Part shown: in pieces, positions 5,996-7,486 of the stretch
How positions within the stretch are numbered: the stretch's first letter is position 1
Layout: every line of letters starts with the position of its first letter
Assembly (NCBI GenBank): GCA_027019885.1
Contig: JALUWC010000473.1
Location: 1 to 7,486 of the forward strand
DNA: 7,486 nt
Direction of reading: 5' to 3'
From: Geoglobus sp.
Lineage (GTDB): Archaea; Halobacteriota; Archaeoglobi; Archaeoglobales; Archaeoglobaceae
Position numbers and translations under genes: made by a program
Notes under the pieces: generated by a model
The model's input: the letters and a program-made list of their open reading frames with translations, nothing else
Database searches by the model: none
Told to the model about the DNA's origin: nothing

Positions 5996-6000
5996 GAAAA

Positions 6001-6789
6001 ATGAGCTTAAGCAGACAAACTCGTAATGCTATATGTGACCTTTTGGTAGGGATTGTAAGAACTAAACTGAGGGAATACAAACCAGAAACAACGCATATGC
6101 CATTTCACTACAGATTGCTCGGAAAAGATAGATATGCCATGTTCTCATTCATACAATCAATGAATACGACTTTTGGAATTTCGATCTGGGAACAGGTTGC
6201 AGTAATTCTGGCAGAAAGTGCCGGATTTTATGCTGTGAGGCAATATGAACTGTTAGGGGAGATAGATCCTGAAACTGAGCAGTTAATTCAAAACATTCAC
6301 TATGACCTTAGAGCAACAAAAATTCAAGTTGATAAAATAAAGGAAATCGAGCTCATAAGGGAAAATATCAAAAAAGGCGAACCTAAAAAAGATCCAGATT
6401 CAAGAGTTGATTTGTTCGTACAGATTGACGATGAGGAGAACTATTTTGATATCACCAGTGCAAAACCAAATATGAAAGAGTTTGCAGCATTGAAACTAAA
6501 ACTTTTAAGATGGGTAGCGCTGAGGTTAAGTCAAAATAAAAATGCAAAGGTGTTTACAAGACTTGCAATACCTTATAACCCATATCACCCTCAACCATAT
6601 CAAAGATGGACCTTGAAAGGCTTATATGATTTGGGTAGAGGTGAGATTCTGATTGGAGAGGAGTTCTGGAATTTTGTAGCGAACGATAATATCTATGATG
6701 AGCTGTTGGATGTTTTTCAAGAGGCTGGAAATGAATTGAGAGAAGAAATAGATAGGAAATTTGCTCAATTTAGGATAAAAAGTGATTGA
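6001..6789 (+). CDS. probable TdeIII/MjaII-family type II restriction endonuclease
   Basis: 262 residues, with no signal peptide or membrane segment. Recognition rests on a PD-(D/E)XK-like core: RVDLF with Asp137, then after a short acidic turn a beta strand YFDITSAKPN (148-157), followed by a helix MKEFAALKLKLLRWVALR (158-175). This closely resembles the (D/E)-I-x-T-x-K-P-N core I recall for the TdeIII/MjaII family, whose members cut GGNCC. The position that would hold the catalytic Lys is Thr152, with Lys155 three residues on. A possible catalytic-helix Glu lies among E64 and E72. The gene is followed after one base by a DUF1156-type DNA methyltransferase, a neighbour that fits a restriction-modification pair. 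Sampled lines are about 33% GC, lower than the housekeeping genes to the left, which hints at transfer. Recognition site and activity are inferred. Confidence 0.65.
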   Translation: MSLSRQTRNAICDLLVGIVRTKLREYKPETTHMPFHYRLLGKDRYAMFSFIQSMNTTFGISIWEQVAVILAESAGFYAVRQYELLGEIDPETEQLIQNIHYDLRATKIQVDKIKEIELIRENIKKGEPKKDPDSRVDLFVQIDDEENYFDITSAKPNMKEFAALKLKLLRWVALRLSQNKNAKVFTRLAIPYNPYHPQPYQRWTLKGLYDLGRGEILIGEEFWNFVANDNIYDELLDVFQEAGNELREEIDRKFAQFRIKSD

Positions 6790-6790
6790 A

Positions 6791-7486
6791 ATGTGTGGAA
6801 AACTCATAGAGAAATGGTTTCCTGTTAAGGATATAAGCAGAGATTCGGGAATTGAAATGTCATACAAGTCTGCTCCAGCATATATAAAACATGCAAAAGA
6901 ACTTGGTATACCTGGAAATATTGGAAGGGACTTTTTTGATCCCAAAATAAGAAATCTTCACCCATGGTTCGCACGCAGACCGTGTTCTGCAGCAAGGGCA
7001 ATAACTCTGGCAGCTATTTTGGAGGATAATGTCGAGAAGGAAACTTTTATGGAGGCCATTGGCTGGTACGGAAAAAAAGATGCGTATTTGAAAAACAAAC
7101 ACCCCCCCTTACTTTTTTACTCAGACCCTAAGAGAGATATTATTGAGAAGATATTGGGCAGCGAAGGGAAGAATCCTGATGATATTGTTGTCTGTGACCC
7201 CATGGCAGGCGGTGGGACGATACCTTTCGAAAGCTTAAGACTAGGCTTCAGGACTGTAGCCGTTGATTACAGTCCTGTTGCGTATATCATTCTGAAAGCT
7301 ACAATTGAATATCCTGCCAGATACGGTAGAAAACTTGCATTTCGTGTAAAAGAAGAGGCAAACAATCTCATCTCCCATATCGAAGAAAATCTCAGCAATT
7401 TTTACCCGAAAAATGTTGAGGGATATATATTTGCTAGGGGGGTCCAATGCCCAAAATGTAGGGGGTCAATTCCTTTAGTTCATAGC
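6791..7486 (+). CDS. DUF1156 / COG1743-type DNA methyltransferase with Zn-ribbon, N-terminal 232 residues (3' end outside window)
   Basis: The frame opens at ATG 6791, one base after the endonuclease stop, and is still open at the right edge. The start KLIEKWFP followed by EMSYKSAPAYIKH is typical of DUF1156. LHPWFARRP is at 56-64. The SAM-binding motif I, DPMAGGGT, is at 136-143, with the next acidic strand end at Asp159. C220-P-K-C223 begins what should be the zinc ribbon characteristic of COG1743. The DPPY-type catalytic motif would lie beyond the window and has not been seen. The family is predicted to methylate exocyclic amino groups (N6-adenine or N4-cytosine) and occurs in several archaeal and bacterial defence loci, often with DUF499 ATPases and helicase/nuclease partners. 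GTGAT at 6782-6786 is a weak Shine-Dalgarno overlapping the previous stop, so translation is probably coupled. A run of seven C lies at 7102-7108. Confidence 0.85.
   Translation, partial: MCGKLIEKWFPVKDISRDSGIEMSYKSAPAYIKHAKELGIPGNIGRDFFDPKIRNLHPWFARRPCSAARAITLAAILEDNVEKETFMEAIGWYGKKDAYLKNKHPPLLFYSDPKRDIIEKILGSEGKNPDDIVVCDPMAGGGTIPFESLRLGFRTVAVDYSPVAYIILKATIEYPARYGRKLAFRVKEEANNLISHIEENLSNFYPKNVEGYIFARGVQCPKCRGSIPLVHS

Noticed and set aside
6622..7102. Two minus-strand open frames of 107 and 80 codons
   Set aside because: Antisense to the endonuclease 3' end and the methyltransferase start, where the plus strand carries conserved DUF1156 motifs.
1..7486. CRISPR array, tRNA, rRNA or insertion sequence
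   Set aside because: No regularly spaced direct repeats, cloverleaf-like sequence, rRNA segment or transposase motif was found on reading both strands, despite the Cas4-like fragment at the left edge.

Overview
The window most resembles a chromosomal segment of an archaeon of the Archaeoglobales type. The evidence is a DRG-family GTPase with archaeal architecture, an archaeal-type LeuC/HacA protein, and archaeal BRE/TATA promoters, several of which sit about 25 nt before an ATG (leaderless transcripts). In addition, an exact CTAAC-N5-GTTAG palindrome, the motif reported for the Archaeoglobus heat-shock regulator HSR1, lies in front of an hsp20 gene. Genus and species cannot be fixed from this window.

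Layout. Bases 1-334 (+) hold the 3' end of a Cas4-like PD-(D/E)XK nuclease with a C-terminal cysteine cluster. It converges with, and overlaps by 17 bp, a minus-strand redox operon (906-318): a glutaredoxin-like CPYC protein followed by a ferredoxin:thioredoxin reductase catalytic-subunit homologue with a CFC in place of the usual CHC. After a divergent promoter region (907-1064) come three plus-strand housekeeping genes, each with its own TATA element: an acetyl-CoA synthetase-like AMP-forming ligase (1065-2969), the large subunit of 3-isopropylmalate dehydratase/homoaconitase (3006-4265), and a DRG GTPase (4308-5372). The GTPase converges with a minus-strand small heat-shock protein gene (5804-5382).

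The last 1.6 kb is accessory in character and, in sampled lines, more AT-rich. A divergent intergenic region separates hsp20 from a two-gene plus-strand unit: a probable TdeIII/MjaII-type restriction endonuclease (6001-6789), then after one base a DUF1156/COG1743-type DNA methyltransferase cut by the window edge (6791-7486). Together they look like a restriction-modification or related defence locus that continues to the right.

Most interesting points: the HSR1-type operator on hsp20; pairing of a probable GGNCC-type nuclease with a methylase family usually called adenine-specific; an Acs paralogue whose CoA-binding positions look eroded; and a Grx + FTR-catalytic-subunit pair with a changed active-site residue. 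No tRNA, rRNA, CRISPR array or insertion sequence was seen.
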